DNA of 64,000 bases from Candidatus Gastranaerophilales bacterium (GCA_944326475.1 CALVEC010000007.1:62001-126000), one strand, 5' to 3'. Counted from the first letter of the stretch, positions 1 through 9,473 are shown. Program-made: numbers and translations. Notes: generated by a model not told the origin, from the sequence alone.

Positions 1-293
1 ACAGACAACTCTTTGTTCAACGCAAAACCTTTTTTAATTCTGATTTCATTGTTATTCCCGTAAATTGAAATATTAATTTTTGCTTTGTAGAGAATGTTGT
101 TGTCTTCTATAATAATTACGTTATTTTTGCCGGCAATTTTAATTTTTATATTCTTGTAATTGTTTTTAGGAATAGAAATTTTGTTGGATTTATCAACAGA
201 CAACCGGATTTTTAGCATACCCGGTATATTTTTCAGGTTTGCTATAACATTGCGCAGTTTAAGTTCCAGATTGTACAAAAATGCTATTTTCAT
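1..293 (-). CDS. Acyltransferase-like beta-helix protein, C-terminus cut by window edge
   Basis: The first 97 residues are visible; the gene continues beyond base 1. Translation begins MKIAFLYNLELKLRNV and runs into strands rich in Asn, Ile and Lys (IKIAGKNNVIIIEDN, then INISIYGNNNEIRI). This alternating pattern is typical of the N-terminal turns of left-handed beta-helix O-acyltransferases that modify capsule or LPS sugars; the hexapeptide-repeat catalytic part would lie outside the window. An AGGAGT ribosome-binding site sits seven bases before the ATG at 293. It lies 68 bases downstream of valS on the same strand. The family is inferred from pattern only, so the function is tentative. Confidence 0.5.
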   Translation of the reverse strand, partial: MKIAFLYNLELKLRNVIANLKNIPGMLKIRLSVDKSNKISIPKNNYKNIKIKIAGKNNVIIIEDNNILYKAKINISIYGNNNEIRIKKGFALNKELS

Positions 294-361
294 TTTAAAC
301 TCCTATTCGTCAACATTAGTTTGACACTGTTAAAGTATAGCCCAACCGGCATTGTCTATCC

Positions 362-3007
362 TTATTTAAGTGTTTCAATGAGTTCTTTTATTGCATTTAT
401 CTGGGTATTGAGTTCGTCTGCACGCGCTTTTGTTTCTTCAATAAGTTCTTTAGGCGCCTTTTCAACAAAATTCTTGTTTTTCAGTCTGCCCTCAAGGCTC
501 ATTCTTTCTTTGTCCAATTTTTCTATTTTCTTGTTCTGGCGTGCGATTTCCTCGTCAAAATTTATCAAACCTTCAAGCGGAATGATAATTTTTGAGTTTC
601 CGACTACAGCAGAAGCTGATTTTTTCGGCATTTCGGTATCTTCCGATTTAAAATCAACGCTCTCAATCCTTGCAAGCCGCTTCAAATAAGGAACAACAGC
701 CTCGAATACGGGTTTCTCAGCAGCACTGGCAAGAACTGTTATATCCATCTGCGCGCTGAGTGGAATATTCAGCCCCTGACGAACGTTTCTTAAGGATTTG
801 ATTGTCTCAAAAACAAGTTCCATTTCTTTGTTTTCTGTCTCGAAAACAAATTCCTGTTTATATGTCGGAAATTCAGCTTTTATAATACCGATTGTTTCTT
901 TTTCCTGCGGAATAAGCTGCCATATCGCCTCTGTAATATGCGGCATAATCGGATGGAGCATTCTCAAAGACATATCAAGAACATATCTCAAAACTCTTTG
1001 TGTATTAACTTTTTGAAATGAATCCTGCAACTGAATTTTTGCAATCTCTACATACCAATCGCAGTACTCATTCCAGAAAAAGTCATAAAGTGTATGTGCC
1101 GTTTCACCGATACGATAGTTCTTTATGTTCTCGTTAACTTCTTTTGCCGTCTTATTCAATCTGTGTAAAATCCATTTATCGGCAATTGTAAGATTGTTCA
1201 TATCAACGGGTTTGTTGTCCACGCCCTCGAGATTCATCAACACAAATCTTGATGCATTCCAGATTTTGTTAGCAAAATTTCTGCCATATTCAAATTTATC
1301 ATCTGAAACTTTGATATCCTGTCCGCCATAAGTAGACATTGAGGTGAGGGTAAATCTCAAAGCGTCACAACCGTATTTGTCAATTATTGTAACAGGGTCG
1401 ACAGTGTTGCCTTTTGATTTTGACATCTTTTGACCTTTTTCATCACGGATTAATCCGTGAATGTAAACCGTTGAAAATGGGGCTTTTCCGGTAAATTCAT
1501 ATCCCATGGTAATCATTCTTGCAACCCAGAAGAAAATAATATCAAATCCGGTTACAAGAGTCGTGGTCGGGTAGAATTTTTTGAAATCTTCAGCCTCAGT
1601 GTTAGGCCAGCCCATTGTCGAAAACGGCCAAAGACCGGATGAAAACCACGTATCTAATACATCTGTCTCCTGCGTATAATTTTCAGGGTCGGGATTTTCT
1701 TTTGCAACAACCATTTCACCGGTTACATTGTGATAATAAGCAGGTATTTGATGTCCCCACCATAGCTGTCTTGAAATACACCAGTCTCGTATATTTTCCA
1801 TCCATCCAAGGTAGTTCTTTTCCCATTTTTCCGGAATAAATTTTATTTCACCTGTTTTTACTGCTTTTATAGCAGGCTCTGCAAGCGGTTTCATTTTTAC
1901 AAACCACTGTTCTGAAAGTAACGGTTCTATTGTTGTATGGCATCTCTGGCATTTGCCGACGTTATGTTCATGGTCAACGATTCTGATTAAATCATTATGG
2001 TATCTGAGCATGCCGACAATTTTTTCACGAGCCTCATACCTGTCGAGTCCGTGCAATTCTGCAGGAACTTCGGCACATGCCTTCATCTTGCCTTCGCCGT
2101 CAATAACCCAGATGGGTTTTAAACCGTGGCGTTTGCCGATTTCATAGTCATTAGGGTCATGTGCGGGAGTAATTTTCAGCGCACCGGTTCCGAATTTTTT
2201 ATCAACGTATTCATCTGCAATAATCGGAATCTCACGCCCCGTCAAAGGCAGACATACCGTTTTTCCGATTAAATCTTTGTACTTATAGTCGGTCGGATTT
2301 ACTGCTATTGCAACATCACCAAACATTGTTTCAGGTCTTGTTGTTGCAATAACGATAGCACCGGCTTCATCTTTCAAAGGATAGCTGATTTCCCACAAAT
2401 GTCCGGCTTCTGTTTCATACTCAGTTTCGACATCTGAAATTGCAGACTGGCATCGCGGACACCAGTTAACGATATAAGAACCTTTGTATATCAAACCTTT
2501 TTCATAAAGTCTGACAAAAACCTCTTTTACTGCATCTGAGCAGCCTTTATCAAGTGTAAATCTTTCTCTTGAACGATCAAAAGAAGCCCCGAGACGCTTG
2601 CACTGGTCAAGGATTGCGCTTTTATGCTCATTTGCCCAATCCCAGGTTCTGGCGAGAAACTTTTCCCTGCCGAGCTCATGTCTGTTTGTTCCTTCGGCTC
2701 TCAGTTGTTTTTCTACAACATTCTGTGTTGCAATACCGGCATGGTCTGTACCCGGCACCCACAAAGCTTCATAACCTGCCATTCTGTGATATCTGACAAG
2801 AATATCCTGCAGAGTTTCGTCTATGGCATGTCCCATATGCAAAACACCGGTTACATTCGGCGGAGGAATAACTATAGAAAAATGCGGTTTTTTAGACTTT
2901 GCGTCTGCTTTAAAACATTCATTATCTTCCCAGAATTTATAAATTTCCGCTTCTGTTTTATTTGCATCGTATGTTGTCGGCAAATCACTGTAACTCTTAG
3001 TTTGCAT
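362..3007 (-). CDS. valS: Valyl-tRNA synthetase
   Basis: Class I aminoacyl-tRNA synthetase that charges tRNA-Val in the cytoplasm and edits misactivated Thr. The 881-residue length is normal for bacterial ValS. The HIGH motif appears as PPPNVTGVLHMGHA near residue 50. The inserted CP1 editing domain carries ATTRPETMFGDVA, the KMSKS loop is GQKMSKSKGNT near residue 530, and the C-terminal 70 residues form the Lys/Glu-rich coiled coil that contacts tRNA. It starts with ATG at 3007 and follows dnaA on the same strand after a 111-base gap. Complete and unremarkable. Confidence 0.98.
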   Translation of the reverse strand: MQTKSYSDLPTTYDANKTEAEIYKFWEDNECFKADAKSKKPHFSIVIPPPNVTGVLHMGHAIDETLQDILVRYHRMAGYEALWVPGTDHAGIATQNVVEKQLRAEGTNRHELGREKFLARTWDWANEHKSAILDQCKRLGASFDRSRERFTLDKGCSDAVKEVFVRLYEKGLIYKGSYIVNWCPRCQSAISDVETEYETEAGHLWEISYPLKDEAGAIVIATTRPETMFGDVAIAVNPTDYKYKDLIGKTVCLPLTGREIPIIADEYVDKKFGTGALKITPAHDPNDYEIGKRHGLKPIWVIDGEGKMKACAEVPAELHGLDRYEAREKIVGMLRYHNDLIRIVDHEHNVGKCQRCHTTIEPLLSEQWFVKMKPLAEPAIKAVKTGEIKFIPEKWEKNYLGWMENIRDWCISRQLWWGHQIPAYYHNVTGEMVVAKENPDPENYTQETDVLDTWFSSGLWPFSTMGWPNTEAEDFKKFYPTTTLVTGFDIIFFWVARMITMGYEFTGKAPFSTVYIHGLIRDEKGQKMSKSKGNTVDPVTIIDKYGCDALRFTLTSMSTYGGQDIKVSDDKFEYGRNFANKIWNASRFVLMNLEGVDNKPVDMNNLTIADKWILHRLNKTAKEVNENIKNYRIGETAHTLYDFFWNEYCDWYVEIAKIQLQDSFQKVNTQRVLRYVLDMSLRMLHPIMPHITEAIWQLIPQEKETIGIIKAEFPTYKQEFVFETENKEMELVFETIKSLRNVRQGLNIPLSAQMDITVLASAAEKPVFEAVVPYLKRLARIESVDFKSEDTEMPKKSASAVVGNSKIIIPLEGLINFDEEIARQNKKIEKLDKERMSLEGRLKNKNFVEKAPKELIEETKARADELNTQINAIKELIETLK

Positions 3008-3118
3008 TAAAATAGCCTCTCTTATTGTTCAAATATCCAGACTATAAGATACCACAAAGACAAGATTTTTTCTAACCAATTGTTATTTTTTATTTCAGCG
3101 TTTATATAAAAAACCTTA

Positions 3119-4501
3119 TTATCCTTTGTTAAGTTTGTTGGTAATCTCAGACACCACTTGTGAAAGAAGATTGTTCGTAGCAAGTTCGTCTTTTACTTTG
3201 TCATATGAGTACATAATCGTCGTATGTTTTTTGTCAAAATAATCGCCAATCGCAGGAAAACTCTGTTTCGTTAAATCCCTTGAAAGGTATATCGCCATTT
3301 GACGCGCTTCGGCAATTTTTTGCGACCTGCTGGAGCCTTTTATTTCTTTAACGGGAACATTGTAGTAACGTGCTATTTCTTCCACAATTGCGTCAAAAGT
3401 AATCTCTTTTTTGTGTTCGCTGTATCCGATAATCTTTTTTACATTCTCCAATGTAAGCTCGACTTCATTTATGCTTGCATAAGCTGTTACCCTGTTAAAC
3501 GCTCCTTCCAATTCTCTAATGTTATTGGAATAAACAGTAGCAAGAAATTCTATAATATTCTGAGGAACTTTTATTTCTGAAGTTTGGGCAAGATTAACCA
3601 GAATTGCCATTCTTGTTTCAACATCCGGCACCTGTATATCAGCCATAAGACCCCATTCAAAACGACTGATTAACCTATCGGAGATAGAAGGAATTTCTTT
3701 GGGCGTTCTGTCGCTTGTAATAACTATCTGTTTTCCGGCACTATGAAGCGTGTTAAATGTATTAAATACTTCTTCTTCCGTTCTTGTCTTGCCGGCGATA
3801 AACTGAATATCATCAATCAGCAAAACATCAGTCTCTCTGTATGTATTGCGGAATTTTTTCATTTTATTTGCTGTATCTCCGCCGCAAGCAAGTGCATTTA
3901 CGACATCATTAACAAATTCTTCCGCCTGAACAAATTTTACTTTTAACTCCGGTTTATTTTTTATTATATAATGCCCAATAGCCTGCATTATATGCGTTTT
4001 TCCAAGCCCCGGTCCACCGTAGATATAGAGAGGATTATATTTTTTTCCGGGATTTTCGGCAACGGTTTTTGCAGCAACAAAAGCCAGTTTGTTGTTAGAA
4101 CCGACGACAAAATTTTCAAATTTGTATTTCAAGTTCAAATTTGATGACTGCATCTGAGTAAGGCTATCATAGTTCAATCTTTGTATAGGCTGAGAGTCTT
4201 CTTTTTTTGCTCTGTTGTTCGCCTTTTTTTGAAATTTTTTTGCAAGTTCTTCGTCAAATATTATTTTTATCTCAAGGTTTTTCCCCGTAACTTTTTTTAT
4301 TGCATCAACAATTTCTCCATGATGATTTTTTCTGAGCATGCTCGGAGCAAAAGCCTGCCCTGTATGAACAACAAAGCTGTTTTCATCAAAATACTGAGGA
4401 ACTAAAGGTATTATCCATGTTGAAAATGTCGAATCAGGAATTTCGTTTTCCAAAATTCCTAAAATTTCATTCCACACTTCGACGATATTTTCTTGACTCA
4501 T
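3119..4501 (-). CDS. dnaA: Chromosomal replication initiator DnaA
   Basis: AAA+ ATPase that binds DnaA boxes and opens the origin. The 460 residues show the expected four domains: an N-terminal interaction domain (WNEILGILENEI), a short linker, the AAA+ core with Walker A GGPGLGKTH and Walker B LLIDDIQF, and a C-terminal helix-turn-helix with the signature EIKGSSRSQKIAEARQMA and KKHTTIMYSYDKV. It is not next to dnaN, which lies about 38 kb away at 42-43 kb. In many bacteria the two are adjacent, while in cyanobacteria they are separated. The gap on either side of dnaA lacks an obvious cluster of DnaA boxes, so the origin is probably elsewhere. Confidence 0.98.
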   Translation of the reverse strand: MSQENIVEVWNEILGILENEIPDSTFSTWIIPLVPQYFDENSFVVHTGQAFAPSMLRKNHHGEIVDAIKKVTGKNLEIKIIFDEELAKKFQKKANNRAKKEDSQPIQRLNYDSLTQMQSSNLNLKYKFENFVVGSNNKLAFVAAKTVAENPGKKYNPLYIYGGPGLGKTHIMQAIGHYIIKNKPELKVKFVQAEEFVNDVVNALACGGDTANKMKKFRNTYRETDVLLIDDIQFIAGKTRTEEEVFNTFNTLHSAGKQIVITSDRTPKEIPSISDRLISRFEWGLMADIQVPDVETRMAILVNLAQTSEIKVPQNIIEFLATVYSNNIRELEGAFNRVTAYASINEVELTLENVKKIIGYSEHKKEITFDAIVEEIARYYNVPVKEIKGSSRSQKIAEARQMAIYLSRDLTKQSFPAIGDYFDKKHTTIMYSYDKVKDELATNNLLSQVVSEITNKLNKG

Positions 4502-4551
4502 GTTCTTATCTTACAACAAAATTTTTTATCCTGACTTTTATGTTAAGAATA

Positions 4552-4580
4552 TTGAAATTGTATTAAAAGAATGTTATAAT
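4552..4580 (+). promoter_or_regulatory. Sigma-70-type promoter for the small SFG-tag gene
   Basis: TTGAAA at 4552-4557, a 17-base spacer and a perfect TATAAT at 4575-4580. It fires rightward, divergent from dnaA, and would give a short leader before the ATG at 4618, which is preceded by AAAGGAGA. Confidence 0.8.
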
Positions 4581-4617
4581 GTATAAGCTAAAGGTAGGAA
4601 AGAGAAAGGAGATTTCG

Positions 4618-4893
4618 ATGCGTGTAGGGTTTTCCACTAGTAAAGTGATGTCTTGTCAACCATTAAGTTTTGGTAGCGGTGACAATCCCAAAGTGAAACC
4701 TGCAGCTACTGAGAAACCTTCTGAAACCGAAACAGAAAAACAATTAAAAATCTTACAGAATAAATATAATCTTTTAAGCCAAAAATATGATATTGCTTTG
4801 CGTTTGGCTGCTGCTTCGACTAATTTTTCCGCAGCCGAATACAATAACATGATTAAAAATCAAAACGCTTCAAAATCATACGCAGTTAATTAA
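4618..4893 (+). CDS. Small SFG-tag protein, function unknown
   Basis: A 91-residue protein. I chose ATG 4618 because AAAGGAGA lies just upstream and a promoter ends at 4580; an in-frame ATG at 4579 overlaps the -10 box. It begins MRVGFSTSKV and then has PLSFGSG, the short aromatic-Gly tag also seen near the N-termini of the proteins at 8466 and 9460. The middle is charged and rich in Glu, Lys and Thr (KPSETETEKQLK), followed by a predicted helix (LKILQNKYNLLSQKYDIAL). No signal peptide or membrane segment is visible. Its last eight bases overlap the end of yraN, which converges on it. I do not recognise the family. Confidence 0.7.
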   Translation: MRVGFSTSKVMSCQPLSFGSGDNPKVKPAATEKPSETETEKQLKILQNKYNLLSQKYDIALRLAAASTNFSAAEYNNMIKNQNASKSYAVN

Positions 4894-5245
4894 TCCAAAC
4901 ATTTTTTAAATGTTCAATCTTCGGATTTTCCGGTGTAAGAACGGATATTACATCTATTCTGAAATTTTTGTGTTGCTCTTTTGTTTGCTGCAGGTAGTAC
5001 AATGCAGCTGCGTAGATATGCTCAAGTTTTTTGGGATTTATTGACTCAAACGGGTGTCCGTAATTTGTGGTAGAACGGGTCTTTACTTCCACAAAAACTA
5101 TTGTATTTTTTTCTTTTGCAATAATATCCACTTCTGAGTACTTTGAATAATGAAAATTAGTATTCAGAATTTTGTATCCTGATTTTTCCAGATACTCTCT
5201 GGCAATTTTTTCTCCTGCGGCACCCTTTTGCCTATTGTTCATCAT
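4886..5245 (-). CDS. YraN/UPF0102 family endonuclease-like protein
   Basis: A 119-residue protein of the UPF0102 family, which adopts a restriction-endonuclease-like fold. The diagnostic elements are all present: GAAGEKIAREYLEKSGY near the N-terminus, SEVDIIAKEKNTIVFVEVKTR with the catalytic-type D...E-x-K arrangement, and a C-terminal RIDVISV strand. The family is often linked to nucleic-acid processing, but its substrate is not established. The start overlaps the end of the WYL regulator gene upstream by 14 bases, so it is probably the last gene of the leftward operon that starts at 8158. Confidence 0.9.
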   Translation of the reverse strand: MMNNRQKGAAGEKIAREYLEKSGYKILNTNFHYSKYSEVDIIAKEKNTIVFVEVKTRSTTNYGHPFESINPKKLEHIYAAALYYLQQTKEQHKNFRIDVISVLTPENPKIEHLKNVWIN

Positions 5246-6149
5246 ACAAGTCCAGTATTTTGTCTATGTATGCAACAAAATCGTCTCTTACTTTTTTCGG
5301 ATAAAGTATTTCACAATTTTCGCCGTATCTTAAAAGTCTATAAAACAGGCTGTCCATATCTTCATTTGTATTTGAAATAACTAAATAATCAGAATTATCA
5401 ATATTTATAACTGTTTCATTTTCTTTTAATACATACGATTTTGCCAAACGATTTTTTACTCTGTATGTAATAAATTTTGTATAGTTCACAAAAGAAGATT
5501 TTTGCGGCAACTGTCTGCATTGTTTTATATCTTTTATTCTGAATTTTTTAAATTCATCATTCAGGTAGTCGTAACCTATTAAATATACGAACTCTTTTTC
5601 ATATTTTAGTTTTCTTGGCTCTATGCAATATTCAATTTTCAAATTACCATCGTTAACGCAAAATTTTAACTTAAGATTTTTTTCACAATACATTTGAAAT
5701 TTTTTAACAAGTTCTGACGGGATTCTTAATTCAAAATCCTTAAATCTGATACCTCGTCTATGTTTTGCATATCGTTCTACTGTATCTTCATCCAGCGATT
5801 TTTCCACAATATCCAAAAAATCAATTAAATCGGTATTTGTTTTATCTAAATAAACTTTTTCGGCATATCTTCTTAAAAAACGCAAAACTCTGATGTTTTC
5901 GTTAGTAAGATGTATCAGATTAATTGTATTTGTCATTACGTACTTATTATCTACTTTATGAATCTCAAATCCGAGAAGTCTTAAAGTATTAATATATTTG
6001 TTAAAAGTTTCTCTTGTATATACAGTTTCTATTTCTTCATTATCAGCTACAAGCTTTAACATGTCTCCCATACTGAGTGGTGACTTTGATAATGCTTTTA
6101 GTATTTCAAGTATTCTTAACCCGGAATCAGCTATTTTTTTGTTTTTCAT
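5232..6149 (-). CDS. WYL-domain transcriptional regulator, second of a tandem pair
   Basis: A 305-residue regulator. The N-terminal 70 residues form a winged-helix-like segment (GLRILEILKALSKSPLSMGDML). The centre carries a WYL-type domain, with RKLKYEKEFVYLIGYD and KKFRIKDIKQC as the strand and ligand-binding edge. The C-terminal 80 residues match the WCX extension (DSLFYRLLRYGENCEILYP). WYL proteins sense ligands, often nucleic acid or nucleotide-like, and control DNA-damage or defence genes. The start overlaps the preceding WYL gene by 23 bases, so the two are almost certainly translationally coupled and probably act together, as the actinobacterial PafB/PafC pair does. The target genes are unknown. 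Confidence 0.85.
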   Translation of the reverse strand: MKNKKIADSGLRILEILKALSKSPLSMGDMLKLVADNEEIETVYTRETFNKYINTLRLLGFEIHKVDNKYVMTNTINLIHLTNENIRVLRFLRRYAEKVYLDKTNTDLIDFLDIVEKSLDEDTVERYAKHRRGIRFKDFELRIPSELVKKFQMYCEKNLKLKFCVNDGNLKIEYCIEPRKLKYEKEFVYLIGYDYLNDEFKKFRIKDIKQCRQLPQKSSFVNYTKFITYRVKNRLAKSYVLKENETVINIDNSDYLVISNTNEDMDSLFYRLLRYGENCEILYPKKVRDDFVAYIDKILDLYDEQ

Positions 6150-7098
6150 GTCTATATATTTCCCTTATATTCTTAAGTTCCATAATATACTCCTCTACAA
6201 ATTGGCTCGGAGTCAAAACTTTGCATTCAGCTCCGAATGACAACAATCTTTGTATAAGATTAAATTTGTTATATGCTGTTGCCTCAACAACAATAAAGTT
6301 AGGATTTTCTATAACAACATGTTCAAATCTTGTCGGTTCAAAGGCAAGTTTTGAAAATCCTGTAAGCCTGTATGTTACTTTTAATGCATTACTTTTGTTT
6401 AAATCCAAAACAGACATTGCATTTACATAAAATGTTGTTTTTAATCTCTTAATTCTGTCCAGTCGTAAGTATCCGATACTTTTGTACCGTAAATTGTAAC
6501 CCCATAAATACATTATATTATTTTCAAAAGCTACAAAATCAGGTATAAAAGTCAGAGTTTCAGAGCCTAATACAGGCGAAATATACTTAATTCTTAATGT
6601 CTGTTTTGCACCGCAATATGAAACCAATTTTTTTAGTATTTTATAGTCAATATTTCTCAGTGCATGATTTCTTAATAAAACTCTTGCAAATTTTGGGTTT
6701 AGTGCAAATTTTGCAAAGACTTCATAGAGTTTATTAACTTTGTATAAAAGCTGCCAATCACCAAATGACGCAATTCCGTCTCTTAGTTTTTGCAGTCCGT
6801 CAAGCGCTTTTTCATTAAGCTCTGTAGTAAACGGATGTTTTTCCAAAACATATTTATATTGAGTTGAAATATTAGGTCTTTTTATTACACATCCGCATTT
6901 TCTTAATGCTCTGACTATATTGGTAATACTATCGTGAGAAACACCTTTTTGCAAAATTGCATCTTTTGCAAAAGCTTCTTCTATCTCAGCCCGGCTTCTC
7001 GGGCGTTCTTGCAACAATTTAAACAAAAGAAGAACCCGGTACCCGGTTTTTGAAATATTCAAATTGCATTCTGTATTTTGTTCCTGTTTAGAGGTCAT
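6127..7098 (-). CDS. WYL-domain transcriptional regulator, first of a tandem pair
   Basis: A 323-residue paralogue of the next gene. It has an N-terminal helix-turn-helix region (YRVLLLFKLLQERPRSRAEI, with SHDSITNIVRALRKCG as the likely recognition helix). A central WYL core follows (TFIPDFVAFENNIMYLWGYN, GYLRLDRIKRLK), and a C-terminal WCX-like tail (NLIQRLLSFGAECKVLTP). There is no ribosome-binding site before ATG 7098; the gene lies five bases after the stop of the upstream DUF2229 gene, which suggests coupled translation. The tandem arrangement allows a heterodimer. Only divergent similarity exists between the pair, so they are old duplicates. Confidence 0.85.
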   Translation of the reverse strand: MTSKQEQNTECNLNISKTGYRVLLLFKLLQERPRSRAEIEEAFAKDAILQKGVSHDSITNIVRALRKCGCVIKRPNISTQYKYVLEKHPFTTELNEKALDGLQKLRDGIASFGDWQLLYKVNKLYEVFAKFALNPKFARVLLRNHALRNIDYKILKKLVSYCGAKQTLRIKYISPVLGSETLTFIPDFVAFENNIMYLWGYNLRYKSIGYLRLDRIKRLKTTFYVNAMSVLDLNKSNALKVTYRLTGFSKLAFEPTRFEHVVIENPNFIVVEATAYNKFNLIQRLLSFGAECKVLTPSQFVEEYIMELKNIREIYRHEKQKNS

Positions 7099-7102
7099 TG
7101 AC

Positions 7103-8158
7103 TTATGATATTTCTATTTTCTTTATTTGTGTAAGACGACTATTATCAACATTTTCTTTTATTGAAATATTATTGATAATTGTTGCACGTTTTTTACGAA
7201 ACAGCATATCGGTAAAAGCTTCAATCCTTGTAATAAATCCTGCTTCACCTGTATGCTCATCTATCGAAAGACTTAAGTGCGGTTTATTATACTTTCTTGC
7301 CTGTCTTGCAATTTTCTCGACCATAATTGAGTCAGGCCCACAGCCAAAGGCATTTATTGTGATTATACCGTCTATTTTATTATCTTGTAAGTAATGACCG
7401 GCTGCACCTGTCATTTCATACTCATTAGCCCAGTATAAACCGCCACCCATTGCGGAAATGCCTTCATCAAGCTGTTCTTGTGAAAGTTGTTCAGCAGTAA
7501 AAGCTTTTACGTCAAGCTTTTCCAGCTTATCAAAAATTTTCATTGATACTCTATCATCAAAAAGATTGTAATTATGAGCGAGAACAGCAACATTTATCGG
7601 ATATTCCTTTTGGCTGTTCACGATTACAACCTGTCCTTTTTTTGCATATTTCAACGCATCTTCAAATTTTAAACCGGAATTTAACATGATTTTGAAATTG
7701 TTATAAACTCTCCAACCGGCCTTTGATGCTTGTTTTATACGTTTTTCATCTGTTATACCAAAAACTTTTACACTTTCTTTTAAAAAGGTATAAAGTCCAC
7801 CGTTTTTTTCTGATTTATCTAATGTTGCATCAATAATAGTAAAATCACGTTTTATTACATTTCTGATTAAATCAGGCAAACCTCTGATTTTAGAACAATT
7901 ATAGATTTTATATGCAATAGATTGAATAGAAGGTACAAAAATTTTGTCTATACCTTTGTCAAGAAGGTTCAATATATGACCTGCATAAACTTTTATAGGA
8001 AGACAAGTTTCCGAAACAACAAGAGCAGAACCTCTTGACATGGTCTCTTTCGTGGTTTTGTCAGAAATAACAACTTCTATTCCTAAATCCTCAAAGAAGC
8101 CAAACCAAAATGGGAAATAGCTGTAATATGACATTGCTCTGGGTATTCCGATTTGCAT
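7103..8158 (-). CDS. DUF2229 / 2-hydroxyacyl-CoA dehydratase-type protein
   Basis: A 351-residue protein. The N-terminus (IGIPRAMSYYSYFPFW, then a Cys in SETCLPIKVYAGH) and the C-terminal segment SIDEHTGEAGFITRIEAF match the DUF2229/HgdB-like superfamily. These relatives of 2-hydroxyglutaryl-CoA dehydratase subunits bind a [4Fe-4S] cluster and work with an ATP-driven activase. Visible candidate ligands are Cys in SETCLPIK, NCSK and FGCGPDS. Most DUF2229 proteins are fused to, or sit beside, the activase (BcrAD/BadFG) domain; here there is no such domain or neighbour. It leads an operon with two WYL regulators and yraN. The reaction is unknown. Confidence 0.75.
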   Translation of the reverse strand: MQIGIPRAMSYYSYFPFWFGFFEDLGIEVVISDKTTKETMSRGSALVVSETCLPIKVYAGHILNLLDKGIDKIFVPSIQSIAYKIYNCSKIRGLPDLIRNVIKRDFTIIDATLDKSEKNGGLYTFLKESVKVFGITDEKRIKQASKAGWRVYNNFKIMLNSGLKFEDALKYAKKGQVVIVNSQKEYPINVAVLAHNYNLFDDRVSMKIFDKLEKLDVKAFTAEQLSQEQLDEGISAMGGGLYWANEYEMTGAAGHYLQDNKIDGIITINAFGCGPDSIMVEKIARQARKYNKPHLSLSIDEHTGEAGFITRIEAFTDMLFRKKRATIINNISIKENVDNSRLTQIKKIEIS

Positions 8159-8465
8159 TCAAACACCTTTTTATTCACTAATTTTATTATCCCGATTATA
8201 AATCAAAAAAATTTTTTTTGTTAGTTACTGAAGACTTTAAAATTGTAAAAGAATTATTTTTAAAATAAAATCAGCCTGAAACCCTTACATTGCAATCTTT
8301 TACAAAAAAATATCTTCTTAACAATCCTTATACAAACTTAATAATTCTATAGAATAAGTGTTTATTTTACACATAATTTGTAAAAATATGTTAAAATGAA
8401 CTACACAGTTAGCAATTTATTTTTTTCATCAGCATTTAGGAATTGTAGACTTTGGCAGGAAATAA
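8159..8465. other. Divergent intergenic region, 307 bases
   Basis: The AT-rich spacer separates the leftward DUF2229 operon from the rightward membrane-protein pair and must hold promoters for both. A TAAAAT box at 8392-8397 with TTTACA at 8366-8371 is a weak rightward candidate, with a 20-base spacing. Several TTGTAAAA/TTTTACAA fragments recur but form no clear array. I see no RNA gene or open frame. Confidence 0.4.
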
Positions 8466-9473
8466 ATGAAAGTTCAATCATTAAATTATACTAAGCCGTA
8501 CCGAAAAGACAATATAAATATAGAAAACAAAAAAAATAATAAACCTTCTTTTGGAAATATTCTTGTAGGCTATTCAAATTTTCTTGAAAACGGTGGATTT
8601 ATTGCGGAATTTTTATCAGTAGATACCTTTGGCATGATGACCCCCAGAACGCTTCAAGGCTTTTACAGAAATCACGATAAACTCGGACATTTGAACTACA
8701 GAGCCGGTAGAGAAGAAGCTGTCAGAGAGCTTTTATCAGGTCCTGGTTATTACTATGTTCCACTGGCTATTTTAACAGCCGCCGGATTAATATTCGGTCG
8801 AACAGCTCGTGTAAACTCAGAAGTACTCAAAAATTTACACAAAGTTATGAAAAATGTCAGCGGAGACATAAAAAATGCCTCAGAAATAAAACAGAATTTT
8901 GTAAAAAAAGTCATGGATGATGCTTTTGAAGGTTTCACCCGCGGACGCGAAAATATTGATGAAATCAGCAATATTTTCAACAAAGTTGTAGAAAACAGAA
9001 AATCTTCTTCAAGCTTAAAAGAATGGTTTAACGGCTTATTCACAAAAAAAGCCAAAGATGCATTTTCTATAAAAAAAGCAACAAAAGAAGCGGAAGAACT
9101 TCTGACTGCCGTTAACAAAGCAAACGGAAAAAATATAGACAACACGACAGTTATTAAAGTTGCCGGAGAAAACTATAAACTTTCAGACTTTATGAAAGAC
9201 GTATCCAATTATCTTGATGATTTTACCGAAAAAGCTGCAAAAACTACTGATGACAAAGCGACATTTATAGATAAATTCCATAAAAGAGCAATCAAACTTA
9301 AACATACTGCCAATATACTCGCCCTGAGCGGACTTTCGGCATTCTTGCTTATTATCCCCAAGCTTTACAAAACAGGTGAAAGTTTCCCCGGCATGGAAGG
9401 TTTAGAAACAACACCACAGACCGCTTCTGTAAGCGATACGGAAAAAAAGGAGGCTGTAAATGAGAATAAGTAA
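8466..9473 (+). CDS. Two-segment membrane protein with SFG tag, function unknown
   Basis: A 335-residue protein of no family I recognise. After a basic N-terminus comes KPSFGNI at about residues 27-33, the tag shared with the next gene and the one at 4618. Residues 96-112 (YVPLAILTAAGLIFG) are hydrophobic. A long Lys/Glu-rich helical stretch spans about 120-275, and residues 280-298 (TANILALSGLSAFLLII) form a second membrane segment with a short polar tail ending in acidic residues. Two membrane passes would put the helical middle on one side. It overlaps the next gene by 14 bases and probably acts with it. Confidence 0.75.
   Translation: MKVQSLNYTKPYRKDNINIENKKNNKPSFGNILVGYSNFLENGGFIAEFLSVDTFGMMTPRTLQGFYRNHDKLGHLNYRAGREEAVRELLSGPGYYYVPLAILTAAGLIFGRTARVNSEVLKNLHKVMKNVSGDIKNASEIKQNFVKKVMDDAFEGFTRGRENIDEISNIFNKVVENRKSSSSLKEWFNGLFTKKAKDAFSIKKATKEAEELLTAVNKANGKNIDNTTVIKVAGENYKLSDFMKDVSNYLDDFTEKAAKTTDDKATFIDKFHKRAIKLKHTANILALSGLSAFLLIIPKLYKTGESFPGMEGLETTPQTASVSDTEKKEAVNENK

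Noticed and set aside
362-3007. Several frames of 60-130 codons opposite valS
   Set aside because: All are antisense shadows of a complete, conserved synthetase.
3008-3118. Origin beside dnaA
   Set aside because: The spacers on both sides of dnaA are short and show no cluster of DnaA-box-like sites; the dnaN-adjacent gap is far better.
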